From positions 1-64,000 of the forward strand of contig JAODAT010000041.1 in NCBI GenBank assembly GCA_025463565.1: DNA of 64,000 nucleotides, given 5' to 3'. Within the stretch, counting starts at the first letter, position 1; each line of letters starts with the position of its first letter. The position numbers and the translations under genes are program-made. This DNA comes from Microbacteriaceae bacterium (GTDB lineage Bacteria; Actinomycetota; Actinomycetes; Actinomycetales; Microbacteriaceae). Positions 1 to 8,750 of this stretch are shown piece after piece. The notes below the pieces were generated by a model. That model worked only from the letters and a program-made list of their open reading frames with translations, ran no database searches and was not told the DNA's origin.

Positions 1-2585
1 AGGAGATGGGCGAGTTCGTCAAAGGACCGTCCTCCAGCATCGAACCCCCGGTCGCGCGCAAGCTGAAGGCTGCGCTCGAGGCCGAGGGCATCACCGCCCC
101 GGTCAAGCCCGCGGCGGCACCCGTCGCAAAGGCGCCGGCGCCCGCCCCGACGCCTGCTCCCGCGCCGGCCCCGGTCGCGGAGACTTCGACGACCGCGCAT
201 GTCGAAGAAGCGGCGGCACCGAGTGCTCCCGCGGCAGAGGCGTCAGGCGACATCCCGCGCCCCGGCGCCGCACGTCCTGGCAACAACCCGTTCGCCAGCA
301 CGCAGGGCATGCAGCGCCCCGGCGCCCCGCGCCCGGGCAATAACCCCTATGCCAGCACGCAGGGCATGAACACCCGTCCGGCCGCATCGCCGACCGGCAT
401 CCCGCGTCCGTCCGCTCCCCGCCCCGGCGCCCCGCGCCCTGGTGGACCCGGCCAGGGCCAGCGTCCCGGCGGCTTCGGCCAGCGACCGGCAGGTGCCGGC
501 GGCGGATTCCGCCCCGGCGGTCCCGGCGGAGCACGACCGGCAGGCGCCGGTGGATTCCGCCCGGGCGGCGCCCCCGCCGGTGCACCCGGCTCCAACTTCG
601 GACCCAACCGTCCCGCGGGTGGTGGCGGCCGTGGCCGCGGCCCCGGCGGCGGAACCGCCGGCGCGTTCGGGCGGGGCGGCGGCAAGAGCAAGGCCCGCAA
701 GTCGAAGCGGACGAAGCGTGCCGAATTCGAGCTGCGCGAAGCCCCGTCGCTCGGCGGCGTCAGCGTTCCCCGTGGGGATGGTACGACCATCGTCCGGATG
801 CGTCGCGGCGCCTCGATTACCGACTTCGCCGACAAGATCGACACCAGCCCCGGCAACCTCGTGACCGTGCTCTTCCACCTTGGACAGATGGCGACCGCCA
901 CCGAATCCCTCGATGAGGCGACCTTCGAGATCCTCGGAGCCGAACTCGGTTTCAAGATCGAAATGGTCTCGCCGGAAGATGAGGACCGCGAGCTGCTCGC
1001 CGGATTCGACCTCGACCTCGACCAGGAGCTCGAAGACGAGACGGATGAAGACCTCGAGATCCGTCCGCCGGTCGTCACCGTCATGGGCCACGTCGACCAC
1101 GGAAAGACGCGCCTCCTCGACGCGATCCGCAACGCCAACGTTGTTGCAGGAGAGGCCGGCGGCATCACCCAGCACATCGGTGCGTACCAGGTGATCACCG
1201 AACACGAGGGCATCGAACGCGCCATCACCTTCATCGACACACCGGGCCACGAGGCGTTCACCGCCATGCGTGCCCGCGGTGCGCAGGTGACCGACATCGC
1301 GATCCTCGTGGTCGCGGCCGACGACGGCATCATGCCTCAGACGATCGAGGCGCTCAACCACGCCCAGGCCGCCGGCGTGCCGATCGTCGTCGCCGTCAAC
1401 AAGATCGACAAAGAGGGTGCGAACCCGGCCAAGGTGCGCCAGCAGCTCACCGAGTTCGGGCTCGTTGCCGAAGAGTACGGCGGAGACACGATGTTCATCG
1501 ACGTGTCGGCGCTCAACAAGATCGGCATCCCCGAGCTTCTGGATGCCGTGCTGCTGACCGCGGACGCGGGCCTCGACATGCGCGCCAACCCCAACAAAGA
1601 CGCACGCGGTGTCGCCATCGAAGCGAAGCTCGACAAGGGGCGTGGCGCCGTGGCGACCGTGCTCATCCAGTCGGGAACGCTCGAAGTCGGCGACGCGATC
1701 GTCGCGGGAACTGCATACGGCCGGGTGCGCGCCATGTTCGATGAGAACGGCGAGACCGTGCAGTTCGCGACGCCCGCCCGCCCCGTCTCGGTGCTCGGAC
1801 TCACCTCCGTGCCCCGCGCAGGCGACACGTTCCTCGTCACCGACGACGACCGCACCGCCCGGCAGATCGCCGAGAAGCGCGAAGCCGTCGAACGGAACGC
1901 ACTGCTGGCCCGCAGCCGCAAGCGCATCTCCCTCGAAGACTTCACCAAAGCCCTCGAAGACGGCAAGGTCGAGTCGCTCAACCTCATCATCAAGGGTGAC
2001 GTCTCCGGTGCCGTCGAGGCACTCGAAGAATCGCTGCTCAAGATCGATGTGGACGACAGCGTGCAGCTGCGCATCATCCACCGCGGTGTCGGAGCCGTCA
2101 CGGAGAGCGACGTCAACCTCGCCACCGTCGACAACGCCATCATCATCGGCTTCAACGTGCGCCCCGACCCGAAGGCCCGCGAACGTGCGGCCCGCGAAGG
2201 CGTGGACGTGCGGTTCTACTCGGTCATCTACGCGGCCCTCGAAGACGTCGAAAACGCCCTCAAGGGAATGCTCAAGCCCGAGTTCGAAGAAGTGCAGTCC
2301 GGTGTGGCCGAGATCCGCGAGATCTTCCGCTCCTCCAAGTTCGGAAACGTCGCGGGAGTCATCGTGCGGTCGGGAACGATCACCAGGAACGCCAAAGCGC
2401 GGGTCATCCGCGACGGCGTCGTCGTCGGCGACAACCTCGCCATCGAATCGCTCCGCCGGTTCAAAGACGACGTCACCGAGGTGCGGACCGACTTCGAGTG
2501 CGGTATCGGACTCGGCAAGTTCAACGACATCCAGATCGGCGACGAGATCGAGACGATCGAGCTCAAGGAAAAGCCCCGCGTCTAG
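1..2585 (+). CDS. infB: Translation initiation factor IF-2 (5' end outside window)
   Basis: GTPase that places initiator tRNA on the 30S subunit and promotes 50S joining. The frame is open to the left edge and the first visible Met (base 6) lies inside the conserved N-terminal GEFVKG motif, so the true start is upstream and this is a partial gene. From that Met: a low-complexity Arg/Gly/Pro/Ala region at about residues 35-235, including two copies of a RPGNNPxASTQGM unit, then the GTPase domain with G1 GHVDHGKT (about residue 360), G3 DTPGHE, G4 NKID and G5 SALN, then beta-barrel and C-terminal fMet-tRNA-binding domains. The gene is followed by a long hairpin and by rbfA, the usual order. Identification is secure; only the start is unknown. 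Confidence 0.98.
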   Translation, partial: EMGEFVKGPSSSIEPPVARKLKAALEAEGITAPVKPAAAPVAKAPAPAPTPAPAPAPVAETSTTAHVEEAAAPSAPAAEASGDIPRPGAARPGNNPFASTQGMQRPGAPRPGNNPYASTQGMNTRPAASPTGIPRPSAPRPGAPRPGGPGQGQRPGGFGQRPAGAGGGFRPGGPGGARPAGAGGFRPGGAPAGAPGSNFGPNRPAGGGGRGRGPGGGTAGAFGRGGGKSKARKSKRTKRAEFELREAPSLGGVSVPRGDGTTIVRMRRGASITDFADKIDTSPGNLVTVLFHLGQMATATESLDEATFEILGAELGFKIEMVSPEDEDRELLAGFDLDLDQELEDETDEDLEIRPPVVTVMGHVDHGKTRLLDAIRNANVVAGEAGGITQHIGAYQVITEHEGIERAITFIDTPGHEAFTAMRARGAQVTDIAILVVAADDGIMPQTIEALNHAQAAGVPIVVAVNKIDKEGANPAKVRQQLTEFGLVAEEYGGDTMFIDVSALNKIGIPELLDAVLLTADAGLDMRANPNKDARGVAIEAKLDKGRGAVATVLIQSGTLEVGDAIVAGTAYGRVRAMFDENGETVQFATPARPVSVLGLTSVPRAGDTFLVTDDDRTARQIAEKREAVERNALLARSRKRISLEDFTKALEDGKVESLNLIIKGDVSGAVEALEESLLKIDVDDSVQLRIIHRGVGAVTESDVNLATVDNAIIIGFNVRPDPKARERAAREGVDVRFYSVIYAALEDVENALKGMLKPEFEEVQSGVAEIREIFRSSKFGNVAGVIVRSGTITRNAKARVIRDGVVVGDNLAIESLRRFKDDVTEVRTDFECGIGLGKFNDIQIGDEIETIELKEKPRV

Positions 2586-2604
2586 TCGCGGGGTCGGCGT
2601 CGGC

Positions 2605-2661
2605 AGTAGGTGCCCAGGACGGAAGCGGAGCTTCGCAAGCTTCCTTACCTGGACACCTACT
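2605..2661. repeat. Long two-level inverted repeat in the infB-rbfA gap
   Basis: Outer arms at 2606-2618 and 2648-2660 (13 bp, one mismatch) enclose a second stem, GGAAGC at 2621-2626 with GCTTCC at 2639-2644. No T-run follows, so it is not a classic terminator. It could be an attenuator, an RNA-processing site, or a REP-like or MITE-like remnant; a dispersed repeat begins 26 bp downstream. Confidence 0.7.
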
Positions 2662-2686
2662 ACCGCCGCCTCAGCAACGGAGCGCG

Positions 2687-2710
2687 GGTCGAGCTTGTCG
2701 AGACCTCACC
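2687..2710. repeat. Dispersed 24-bp repeat, copy 1
   Basis: A 24-bp sequence with the core GTCGAGCTTGTCGAGACC recurs identically at 51028-51051. Both copies are intergenic, which suggests a REP-like dispersed element. Confidence 0.8.
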
Positions 2711-2762
2711 GGCGAAGTAATCACGTGGGGAAGTCGTTGAACTTTCCGAGAATCAGGGGTTA

Positions 2763-3239
2763 ATGATGGTCGACGCAGCTCGGGCCGCCAAGATGGCGGA
2801 CCGCATCAAAGTCATTGTCGCGAAGACGCTCGAACGCGGCATCAAAGATCCACGCATCGGGTTCGTCACCATCACCGACGTTCGAGTGACGGGCGACCTG
2901 CAGCACGCCAGCATCTTTTACACGGTCTACGGCAGCGACGAGGAGCGCGCGGACAGCGCTGCGGCCCTGAAGTCGGCGACCGGGATGATCCGCAGCGAGG
3001 TCGGCAAGAACATCACAGCGCGGCTGACGCCGTCCATCGAGTTCATTGCGGATGCCGTGCCCGAGAACGCAAAACACATCGAGAGCCTGCTGGCCGAGGC
3101 CGCAGCCCGCGACAGCGAGATCGACGGACTGAAGAGCACCGCGACATATGCGGGCGACGAAGACCCGTACATCAAGCCGCGAGTGATCGACGACGACGAA
3201 GACGACGACTGGGTGCCGCGCGAAACCTCGCGCGACTAG
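2763..3239 (+). CDS. rbfA: Ribosome-binding factor A
   Basis: 30S maturation factor that acts on the 5' helix of 16S rRNA and is needed for cold-adapted ribosome assembly. 158 aa with the KH-like RbfA fold: RIKVIVAKTLERGIKDPRIG near the N-terminus, then the strand DLQHASIFYTVYG, and a very acidic tail (DDDEDDDW) common in actinobacterial RbfA. Two ATG codons in a row (2763, 2766) both follow an AGGGG Shine-Dalgarno, so the first Met is uncertain by one codon. It lies 177 bp downstream of infB, as in most bacteria, with a repeat-rich spacer between. Confidence 0.97.
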   Translation: MMVDAARAAKMADRIKVIVAKTLERGIKDPRIGFVTITDVRVTGDLQHASIFYTVYGSDEERADSAAALKSATGMIRSEVGKNITARLTPSIEFIADAVPENAKHIESLLAEAAARDSEIDGLKSTATYAGDEDPYIKPRVIDDDEDDDWVPRETSRD

Positions 3240-3251
3240 TCACTCGTGTTC

Positions 3252-3257
3252 TAGTCT
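3252..3257 (+). promoter_or_regulatory. -10-like element TAGTCT, leaderless start
   Basis: TAGTCT ends 7 nt before the GTG at 3265. There is no Shine-Dalgarno, so transcription probably starts at or next to the start codon. Confidence 0.5.
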
Positions 3258-3264
3258 GGCGCTC

Positions 3265-3537
3265 GTGCTCTATGTGACGATCTACCTTCCGACGGAGACG
3301 ACCACGCAGGACGCCCTGGTCGCAACCTATCCGCGTCATCGCGCCTATCTCGACGAGTTCGCCAAGGGCGGCCAGATCGTGCACATCGGCACCTTCGCCG
3401 ACGGTCTTGAGCCACGCTCGATGGCGGTGTTCCGCACGGCGGAGGCCGCGGAGGAGTTCATGGCCAACGACCCATTCGTGCTGGAGGGGCTCGTGTTTCC
3501 CGAGGGCCCGCGGGAATGGAACTCGCTCGACTACTGA
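3265..3537 (+). CDS. YciI-family protein
   Basis: 90-aa single-domain protein of the YciI-like dimeric alpha/beta-barrel superfamily: N-terminal strand LYVTIYLP, a central HIGTFADG segment and the C-terminal NDPFVLEGLV stretch typical of the family. Members are small, mostly uncharacterised enzymes; no specific substrate can be inferred. The GTG start is supported by the -10-like element just upstream. It sits between rbfA and the convergent glycosylase gene and is probably its own transcript. Confidence 0.8.
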   Translation: MLYVTIYLPTETTTQDALVATYPRHRAYLDEFAKGGQIVHIGTFADGLEPRSMAVFRTAEAAEEFMANDPFVLEGLVFPEGPREWNSLDY

Positions 3538-3556
3538 ATTGCTTCGGCGGTGAGGC

Positions 3557-4417
3557 CTATTTCAGGAGCCTGCTGAGCACCCGGTCGGCCAGCGGTTTGC
3601 CGCCCGTCTGGCAGGTGGGGCAGTACTGGAACGTCGAGTCCGAGTAGATCACCTGCCGGATCGTGTCACCGCAGACCGGGCAGGCCTCGCCCGTGCGGCC
3701 GTGCACCTGCAGGTTCGACTTCTTCTCCTGCTTCAGTTCCGACGCAGACAGCCCGTCGGCGCGGGCGATGGCGGCACGAAGCTCCCGCTGCATCGCCGCG
3801 TACAGGCGCGACCCGTCATCCGCTGGCATCGCTGCCGGCTTGAACGGCGACATCTTCGCGGTGTGCAATATCTCGTCGGAGTAGGCGTTGCCGATCCCGG
3901 CAATGATCGACTGGTTACGCAGCACGCCCTTGACCTGGGCCCGGCCGGCGGAGGCGAGGATGCCGGCGAAGACCTCCTCGGTGAACCCCGCCTCGAGCGG
4001 GTCGGGGCCGAGCCTCGCAATGCCGGGCACGTCGAGAGGGTCGCGCACCACGTAGATGGCGAGACTCTTCTTCGTTCCCGCCTCCGTGACGTCGAAGCCC
4101 GACCCGTCGGTGAGCACGAGTCTCGCGGCCATCGGGCCCTTGCCAGTGCCCTTGAGTGGTTTGGGCGCATCCGCGCGCCAGCGGATCCAGCCGGCACGGG
4201 CCAGGTGCATCACGAGATGCAGGTCGCCGCAGGTGATGTCGAGGAACTTGCCGTGGCGCGTGACGCCGCCGATCGTGGTGCCGGCGAGGGCTGTCGCCGG
4301 CGGATCGAAGGTCTTGAGCGCGGCGAACGACACCACGTCGAGACGATCGATGACTCGCCCACTCAGGCGTGACGCGAGATCGGTCGCCAGGGCATGCACT
4401 TCCGGAAGTTCGGGCAC
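3557..4417 (-). CDS. Fpg/Nei-family DNA glycosylase
   Basis: Bifunctional DNA glycosylase/AP lyase for oxidised bases. The frame is open further upstream, but the GTG at 4417 gives the diagnostic N-terminus (V)PELPEV, whose Pro2 is the nucleophile and Glu3 the acid. Conserved Lys57 lies in HGKFLD, a helix-two-turn-helix region follows, and a C-terminal zinc finger uses four Cys (about 246, 249, 266, 269). The finger lacks the usual DNA-contacting Arg; the sequence there is YSDSTFQYC. It ends CQTGGKPLADRVLSRLLK, a tail I associate with an actinobacterial Fpg-like subgroup rather than classic MutM, so no symbol is given. A weak GAGACT -10 element lies 6 nt before the GTG. mutY is 547 bp away on the same strand. 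Confidence 0.9.
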   Translation of the reverse strand: MPELPEVHALATDLASRLSGRVIDRLDVVSFAALKTFDPPATALAGTTIGGVTRHGKFLDITCGDLHLVMHLARAGWIRWRADAPKPLKGTGKGPMAARLVLTDGSGFDVTEAGTKKSLAIYVVRDPLDVPGIARLGPDPLEAGFTEEVFAGILASAGRAQVKGVLRNQSIIAGIGNAYSDEILHTAKMSPFKPAAMPADDGSRLYAAMQRELRAAIARADGLSASELKQEKKSNLQVHGRTGEACPVCGDTIRQVIYSDSTFQYCPTCQTGGKPLADRVLSRLLK

Positions 4418-4453
4418 GCCACCAGTCTCCGCCGATCCGGTGACAACCTCCAC

Positions 4454-4459
4454 TACCCT
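4454..4459 (+). promoter_or_regulatory. -10-like element TACCCT
   Basis: Lies 9 nt upstream of the ATG at 4469, with no Shine-Dalgarno between; predicts a leaderless or near-leaderless mRNA. Confidence 0.4.
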
Positions 4460-4468
4460 GATCTCACC

Positions 4469-4951
4469 ATGTTCATCGGATTCCGCCCCATCCAGCCGGG
4501 CGACGAGGCCGAAGTCCTCCGACTGCTCGACACTCGCGCGGACTACTTCGCGGCCCGAGGTACTCGACCCCATCTCGCACACGCGCTGCTGTCCGCGCTG
4601 CCGGAGGGCACGACATCCGGCCAGAAACGGCTGATGGCGATCGAATCCGACGAGGTGATGGTCGGGTTGGTCGACGCTGTCGTCGACTTCCCGGACCTCG
4701 GCGTCGTCTCTGTTGCGCTGTTCCTGCTCGATCCCGACTCCAACCTGCACGGGTTCGGGATGCCGGTGGCCTCTCTCCTGGTTGAGCACGGCATCGCCGA
4801 AGGGATGTTCGCCGCGCGCATCGAGTGCCCGGTCGGCTGGGCGCCCGGAGAGAACGTGCTCAGAGCCATGGGCTATCGGCCGGGGGAGAGCAGGCTCGGC
4901 GTACGCACCTGGTCAGGCGAGCTCGCCCCGCCGCCCGCGATGCCGTTCTAA
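4469..4951 (+). CDS. Probable GNAT-like acetyltransferase
   Basis: 160-aa protein. The N-terminal FRPIQPGDEAEVLRLL is a typical GNAT opening, and the central strand-loop-helix VVSVALFLLDPDSNLHGFGM resembles the acetyl-CoA pyrophosphate loop, although the R/QxxGxG/A motif is degenerate (HGFG). The C-terminal half has the late GNAT pattern ENVLRAMGYRPGES. The substrate is unknown. A longer frame upstream would overlap the divergent glycosylase, so the ATG after the -10-like element is preferred. It converges on mutY with a 13-bp gap. Confidence 0.6.
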   Translation: MFIGFRPIQPGDEAEVLRLLDTRADYFAARGTRPHLAHALLSALPEGTTSGQKRLMAIESDEVMVGLVDAVVDFPDLGVVSVALFLLDPDSNLHGFGMPVASLLVEHGIAEGMFAARIECPVGWAPGENVLRAMGYRPGESRLGVRTWSGELAPPPAMPF

Positions 4952-4964
4952 GTCGGAAGCCCGG

Positions 4965-5834
4965 CTAGCCCGGCAGCTCGTAGCCACCCACGGGATCGCC
5001 GGCGACCAGCCCGTCCGCCAGAAGGCCCTGCAGCGCCCGCGTGCGCTGCACATCGTCGACCCACACGGCATCGATCTCATCCTGGGTCACCGGAATGTCT
5101 GAGGCACGCAACTCGGCCAGAATGAGTCCCCGCACCTGCCGGTCGGAACCCTCGAACGTCTTCTGGCCGGGGCGTCGGGGCCCCTCGTACTGCGGATAGC
5201 CCGCGGCGCGCCATGCGCACTGCCCCGCGATAGGGCAGTCCTCGCAGCGGGGGGATCTCGCGGTGCAGACGATCGCACCGAGTTCCATGATCGCCGCGTT
5301 GGCGAGGCGGGCATCCGCCAGGCCGTCGGGCAGTTGCGCGTCCATCGCCGCAAGGTCCCGTTTCGTGGAGGGAACGCCGGCCTCCGCCTGCGCGTCGATC
5401 GCCCGGGCGATCACCCGACGCACGTTGGTGTCGACGACCGGATGCCGATGGCCGTACGCGAAGACGGCGACGGCCCGCGCCGTGTATTCGCCGACCCCGG
5501 GAAGCGCCAGCAGCTGGTCGACGTCTTGGGGCACGATGCCGCCGTGACGCTCGGTGATCGCGACGGCGGCGGCGTGCAGGTTGAGCGCCCGGCGCGGGTA
5601 GCCGAGCCGATTCCACGCGCGCACCGCCTCGCCTGAGGGCACCGCCGCGAGGTCGGCGGGCGTCGGCCAGCGTTCGAGCCACTCGGCCAGGCGCGGAACG
5701 ACCCGCGCCACCGGCGTCTGCTGCAGCATCACCTCGCTGACGAGCGTGCCCCACGCGGTGAAGCCGGGGCGCCGCCATGGCAGGTCACGCCCGCTGGCGC
5801 GGAACCACCCGCTGACCGGCTCGGCGATGCTCAC
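4965..5834 (-). CDS. mutY: Adenine DNA glycosylase MutY
   Basis: Removes adenine mispaired with 8-oxoguanine. 289 aa from the GTG at 5834. Catalytic Glu34 lies in SEVMLQQTPV, the helix-hairpin-helix is LPGVGEYTARAV (111-122), and catalytic Asp135 is in VVDTNVRRV. The 4Fe-4S ligands are Cys190, 197, 200 and 206 (C-x6-C-x2-C-x5-C). It is shorter than E. coli MutY because the NUDIX-like C-terminal domain is reduced, as is usual in actinobacteria. The start is chosen because TACGCT lies exactly 6 nt upstream; an ATG eight codons earlier would overlap the divergent gene. Together with the Fpg-like enzyme 0.5 kb away it forms a GO-repair neighbourhood. Confidence 0.96.
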   Translation of the reverse strand: MSIAEPVSGWFRASGRDLPWRRPGFTAWGTLVSEVMLQQTPVARVVPRLAEWLERWPTPADLAAVPSGEAVRAWNRLGYPRRALNLHAAAVAITERHGGIVPQDVDQLLALPGVGEYTARAVAVFAYGHRHPVVDTNVRRVIARAIDAQAEAGVPSTKRDLAAMDAQLPDGLADARLANAAIMELGAIVCTARSPRCEDCPIAGQCAWRAAGYPQYEGPRRPGQKTFEGSDRQVRGLILAELRASDIPVTQDEIDAVWVDDVQRTRALQGLLADGLVAGDPVGGYELPG

Positions 5835-5840
5835 AGCCCC

Positions 5841-5850
5841 AGCGTAGGCT
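5841..5850. promoter_or_regulatory. Overlapping divergent -10 elements (mutY / 5857 gene)
   Basis: The 10-bp string AGCGTAGGCT holds TACGCT on the minus strand (5841-5846, 6 nt before the mutY GTG) and TAGGCT on the plus strand (5845-5850, 6 nt before the ATG at 5857). The two -10 elements share 2 bp, so RNA polymerase probably cannot occupy both. Confidence 0.6.
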
Positions 5851-5856
5851 CGACTC

Positions 5857-6255
5857 ATGGCAACCTGGCAACCGCTCAAGAAGGACGTCATCGCCGCCCT
5901 GGCCGCCGAAATCCTGCAGAACTACTCGACCGGCCGTATCGCCGTCGACGGGGACAAGGGTTCTGGCGAACGCGAGCTCGCCGAGAACCTCGCCGCCGCG
6001 CTGCGAGACTCCGGCCGCACGGTGACCGTCGCCGACTCGAACGAGGATTTCAGCACCGACCTGCTGCTGGTCGCGGGGGAGCGCCTGCAGGTGCCCGAGC
6101 TGGCCGGAAAGTGGCGGTACGCGATCTGGGTTGAGGGCGCTGACGAACCGGATGCCGACTATGACCGCGAGGTGAAGCCGCGTGTGAAAGCGAACGCGAT
6201 CATCGACAACCGCGACCCCGAGCATCCGCGGAGACGCTTCGCCGACTCCTGTTAG
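5857..6255 (+). CDS. P-loop-derived protein with degenerate Walker A (uridine kinase-like)
   Basis: 132-aa soluble protein. The segment RIAVDGDKGSGERELAENLA closely resembles the Walker A region of uridine kinase-like P-loop proteins (AVDGxxGSGKTTLA), but the Lys-Thr/Ser pair is replaced by Glu-Arg/Glu, so ordinary nucleotide binding is doubtful. The next part, DLLLVAGERLQVPELAGKWRYAIWVEGADE, keeps a kinase-like strand order and the C-terminus has VKANAIIDNRDPEHPRRRF. It is much shorter than uridine kinases (about 200 aa). Function unknown; possibly a pseudo-kinase. It is divergent from mutY and overlaps the convergent reductase gene by 4 bp (TTAG). Confidence 0.7.
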   Translation: MATWQPLKKDVIAALAAEILQNYSTGRIAVDGDKGSGERELAENLAAALRDSGRTVTVADSNEDFSTDLLLVAGERLQVPELAGKWRYAIWVEGADEPDADYDREVKPRVKANAIIDNRDPEHPRRRFADSC

Positions 6256-7265
6256 GAGCGCGCGCGCTCCACGACCTCTGACGCCGGCAAGAACTGCCCG
6301 GTCTTCTCCACTTCGTGCACCATGGCGACGAGCGCCGCGTTGACGGGGGTCGGAACCGAGGTGCCCTTCGCCGCTTCGACGACCGCGCCATTGAGGTAGT
6401 CGATCTCGGTGGGCTGGCCACGACGGATGCTCTGCTGCGTGGAGCCGGGGTTCGGCACGGCTCCCATTCGGCGCCGCATCGCCAGCGGAAGCAGCTGCCC
6501 GAGCGAGAGCGGAGCAATGCCGACCAGGCGCAGGATGCCGTTGCCGAGCCCGTTCATGGGGGCGAAGCGGGTGCCGCGAGCGCGCGCCACCCGCACGTTC
6601 TCCCGGATGCTCGCCGTCATCACTCGGCGCAGCCGGCGGTCGGAAATGACGGCCTGCACGCTGAGTCCGGTGATCGCGGGGATCGCGTTCACCTGGTTGA
6701 CGATGAGTTTCGTCCATTGCGCCCCGGCGAAGTCGGGCACGAAGCGCGTGTCGAGCACGGTGCCGAGCACCTTCGCGACGAAACGGGCCGGGATGTCGCT
6801 CGCATCGGCGCCGCTGCTGCTGTCAAGACCGACCCCCACATAGAGCGGTCCGCCGGTCGTGACGGTCACCACCCCCGGCTCGAGGAACGAGGCCGCGAAC
6901 ACCGCGAGCCCCCCGACGATGTCCGACTTCGGGGCCGCATCGACGGAAGCGCTGATGCCGGAGAGTCCGTTCTGCACGACCAGCACCGGAATCCCGCTGA
7001 GCCATTCCAGGTTGTCGCGGATCGCACCCGGCGCGTCCACCGCCTTGGTCGCGACGATCGCCAGCTCCGGCCTCCGGCTCAGCCGCTCGCCAGCGGTGAC
7101 CGGGGCGACGTGGTCCCCCCACTGGCCCGAAAGCCGGATTCCGCCGGCTTTGATCGCGGCGAGTCCGGCGCCGCGGGCCGTCACCTCGACGTCGTTGCCG
7201 GCGCGGTCGAGCAGGGCGGCCAGGGCCCCACCGATCGCGCCGGCACCGATCACTGCGATTCGCAC
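6252..7265 (-). CDS. 2-dehydropantoate 2-reductase-like protein (ApbA/PanE family)
   Basis: Family enzymes reduce ketopantoate to pantoate with NADPH in pantothenate synthesis. 337 aa from the GTG at 7265. The N-terminal Rossmann motif is VIGAGAIGG. The catalytic helix carries QWTKLIVNQ, with the conserved Lys and Asn, and the C-terminal domain has GSTQQSIRRGQPTEIDYLNG, the ApbA_C signature. The stop of the upstream exporter is 10 bp before this start, so the two are probably one transcript. Pairing with a drug-type exporter is unusual for a biosynthetic panE, and many actinobacteria carry several paralogues, so the true substrate is uncertain. Confidence 0.85.
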   Translation of the reverse strand: MRIAVIGAGAIGGALAALLDRAGNDVEVTARGAGLAAIKAGGIRLSGQWGDHVAPVTAGERLSRRPELAIVATKAVDAPGAIRDNLEWLSGIPVLVVQNGLSGISASVDAAPKSDIVGGLAVFAASFLEPGVVTVTTGGPLYVGVGLDSSSGADASDIPARFVAKVLGTVLDTRFVPDFAGAQWTKLIVNQVNAIPAITGLSVQAVISDRRLRRVMTASIRENVRVARARGTRFAPMNGLGNGILRLVGIAPLSLGQLLPLAMRRRMGAVPNPGSTQQSIRRGQPTEIDYLNGAVVEAAKGTSVPTPVNAALVAMVHEVEKTGQFLPASEVVERARS

Positions 7266-7275
7266 ATCACGAAGC

Positions 7276-8703
7276 TTATTCGGCGGCCTTCCGAACCGAG
7301 CGACCGGCGGGCAGCAGAATCGCAAGCAGTGCAGAGGCGGCGAGCACAGATCCGCCGACCAACACGGCCGGAACCGCCGCACCGACATAGCCGGTCGGGG
7401 TGAGTTGTCCGCCCGCGCCCGTGAACACCGCGGTGAGCACCGCGATGCCGAGAGCCGTGCCGATCTCACGCAGGGTCGAGTTCGTGCCGCTCGCCTTGGC
7501 GTGATCAGCCGGCGCCATGGTCGACAGCACCGCGGTCGACATCGGGGCGAACACCAGCCCCATCCCGACGCCCGCGATGATGAACGGCGGCAGCATGACC
7601 GTGTATGCCACGGTCGAATTCATGGTGAGTGCCAGCCAGAACATCGCGACGGCCGAGAGCGACAGCCCGACGACGATGAGCAGCCGGGTGCCGACCCGGG
7701 GCGCGACCAGTCCGGCAAGTGGGGCGACGATCATCGGGGCCAGCGTCCACGGCGTCGTCTGCACGGCCGCCTGCAGCGGGCTGGCGCCCTGCACGATCTG
7801 CAGGAACTGGATGAGGATGAAGACCGCGCCGAACACCCCGAAGCTGAAGGCCGCTCCGACGATGTTCGCCACGGTGAAGCTCCTGTCGCGGAACAGGCGC
7901 AGCGGCAGCAGGGGTGTCGCGGTTCGCGACTCCCAAATCACGAAGGCGGCGAGAAGCACGACGCCGACCACGAGCGAGCCGACAACCTCGAGGCTGTCCC
8001 AGCCGGCCGGGTTGCCGCGAACGATGCCGAAGACGACCGCGAGGATACCGAGGCCGACGAGCACGACGCCGACGACATCCGCCCGCAGTTTGGCACCGAA
8101 CGTGTTCGGCAGTGCGAGGAGGGCCAGCGGGATGGCGATCACGCCGACCGGCACGTTGATCCAAAAGATTCCCTGCCAGTTCCAGCCCTCGACCACCGCG
8201 CCGCCGACGAGGGGCCCTGCGGCGACGCCGAGGCCGGAGATGCCGCCCCAGATGCCGATCGCGAGGGGCCGCAGGCGCAGGGGCACGGATCCGGCGAGCA
8301 GCGTGAGCGAGAGCGGCATGAGCGCCGCCCCGCCGACGCCCTGCACGGCCCGGGCGGCGATGAGCTCAGCAGGGTTGGTCGCTAGCGCTGCGGCCGCGGA
8401 GGCGAGCGTGAAGATGAGGATGCCGGCCACGAACACGGTGCGACGGCCGAAGCGGTCACCGAGGGCGACGGCGAGCAGGATGAAGGTGGCGAAGCTGAGC
8501 GTGTACGCGTTGATGAACCACTGGAGCTGTTCGACGGATGCGCTCAGGTCCTCGTGGATCACGGGCAGTGCATTCGTGACGACCAGGTTGTCGAGGGTGG
8601 CCATGAACATGGGCAGGGAGGCCGCGATGATCGCGAGCCAGACCGGGATGCGGCGCCGAGGGGCGGCGGGGGCCTCGGCGAGAGTTGGTTCAAGAGTGGT
8701 CAT
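7276..8703 (-). CDS. MFS drug exporter, DHA2 (EmrB/QacA) type
   Basis: 475-aa inner-membrane proton antiporter with about 14 hydrophobic segments. TM1 contains MATLDNLVVTNALPVI, motif A is GDRFGRRTVF, and motif C is GISGLGVAAGPLVGG in TM5. Length and motifs match DHA2 multidrug exporters. The ATG has a GGAG Shine-Dalgarno 7 nt upstream. It is divergent from a TetR gene, and the 93 bp between holds two similar dyads, so repression by that regulator and induction by the exported compound is the likely arrangement. The substrate is unknown. Confidence 0.9.
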   Translation of the reverse strand: MTTLEPTLAEAPAAPRRRIPVWLAIIAASLPMFMATLDNLVVTNALPVIHEDLSASVEQLQWFINAYTLSFATFILLAVALGDRFGRRTVFVAGILIFTLASAAAALATNPAELIAARAVQGVGGAALMPLSLTLLAGSVPLRLRPLAIGIWGGISGLGVAAGPLVGGAVVEGWNWQGIFWINVPVGVIAIPLALLALPNTFGAKLRADVVGVVLVGLGILAVVFGIVRGNPAGWDSLEVVGSLVVGVVLLAAFVIWESRTATPLLPLRLFRDRSFTVANIVGAAFSFGVFGAVFILIQFLQIVQGASPLQAAVQTTPWTLAPMIVAPLAGLVAPRVGTRLLIVVGLSLSAVAMFWLALTMNSTVAYTVMLPPFIIAGVGMGLVFAPMSTAVLSTMAPADHAKASGTNSTLREIGTALGIAVLTAVFTGAGGQLTPTGYVGAAVPAVLVGGSVLAASALLAILLPAGRSVRKAAE

Positions 8704-8722
8704 AAGGGGACTCCAGAAACTA

Positions 8723-8738
8723 GTTATCGATTGATTAC
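8723..8738. promoter_or_regulatory. Probable TetR operator, copy 1
   Basis: Imperfect dyad GTTATC-GATT-GATTAC (one mismatch in the arms). A second copy lies 28 bp away centre to centre, and both are between the exporter and regulator starts. Confidence 0.6.
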
Positions 8739-8750
8739 TTACGAATCTAA

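Noticed and set aside
243-2155. Long antisense frames across infB (up to 612 aa)
   Set aside because: They are shadows of the GC-rich infB codon pattern; the plus-strand IF-2 match is unambiguous.
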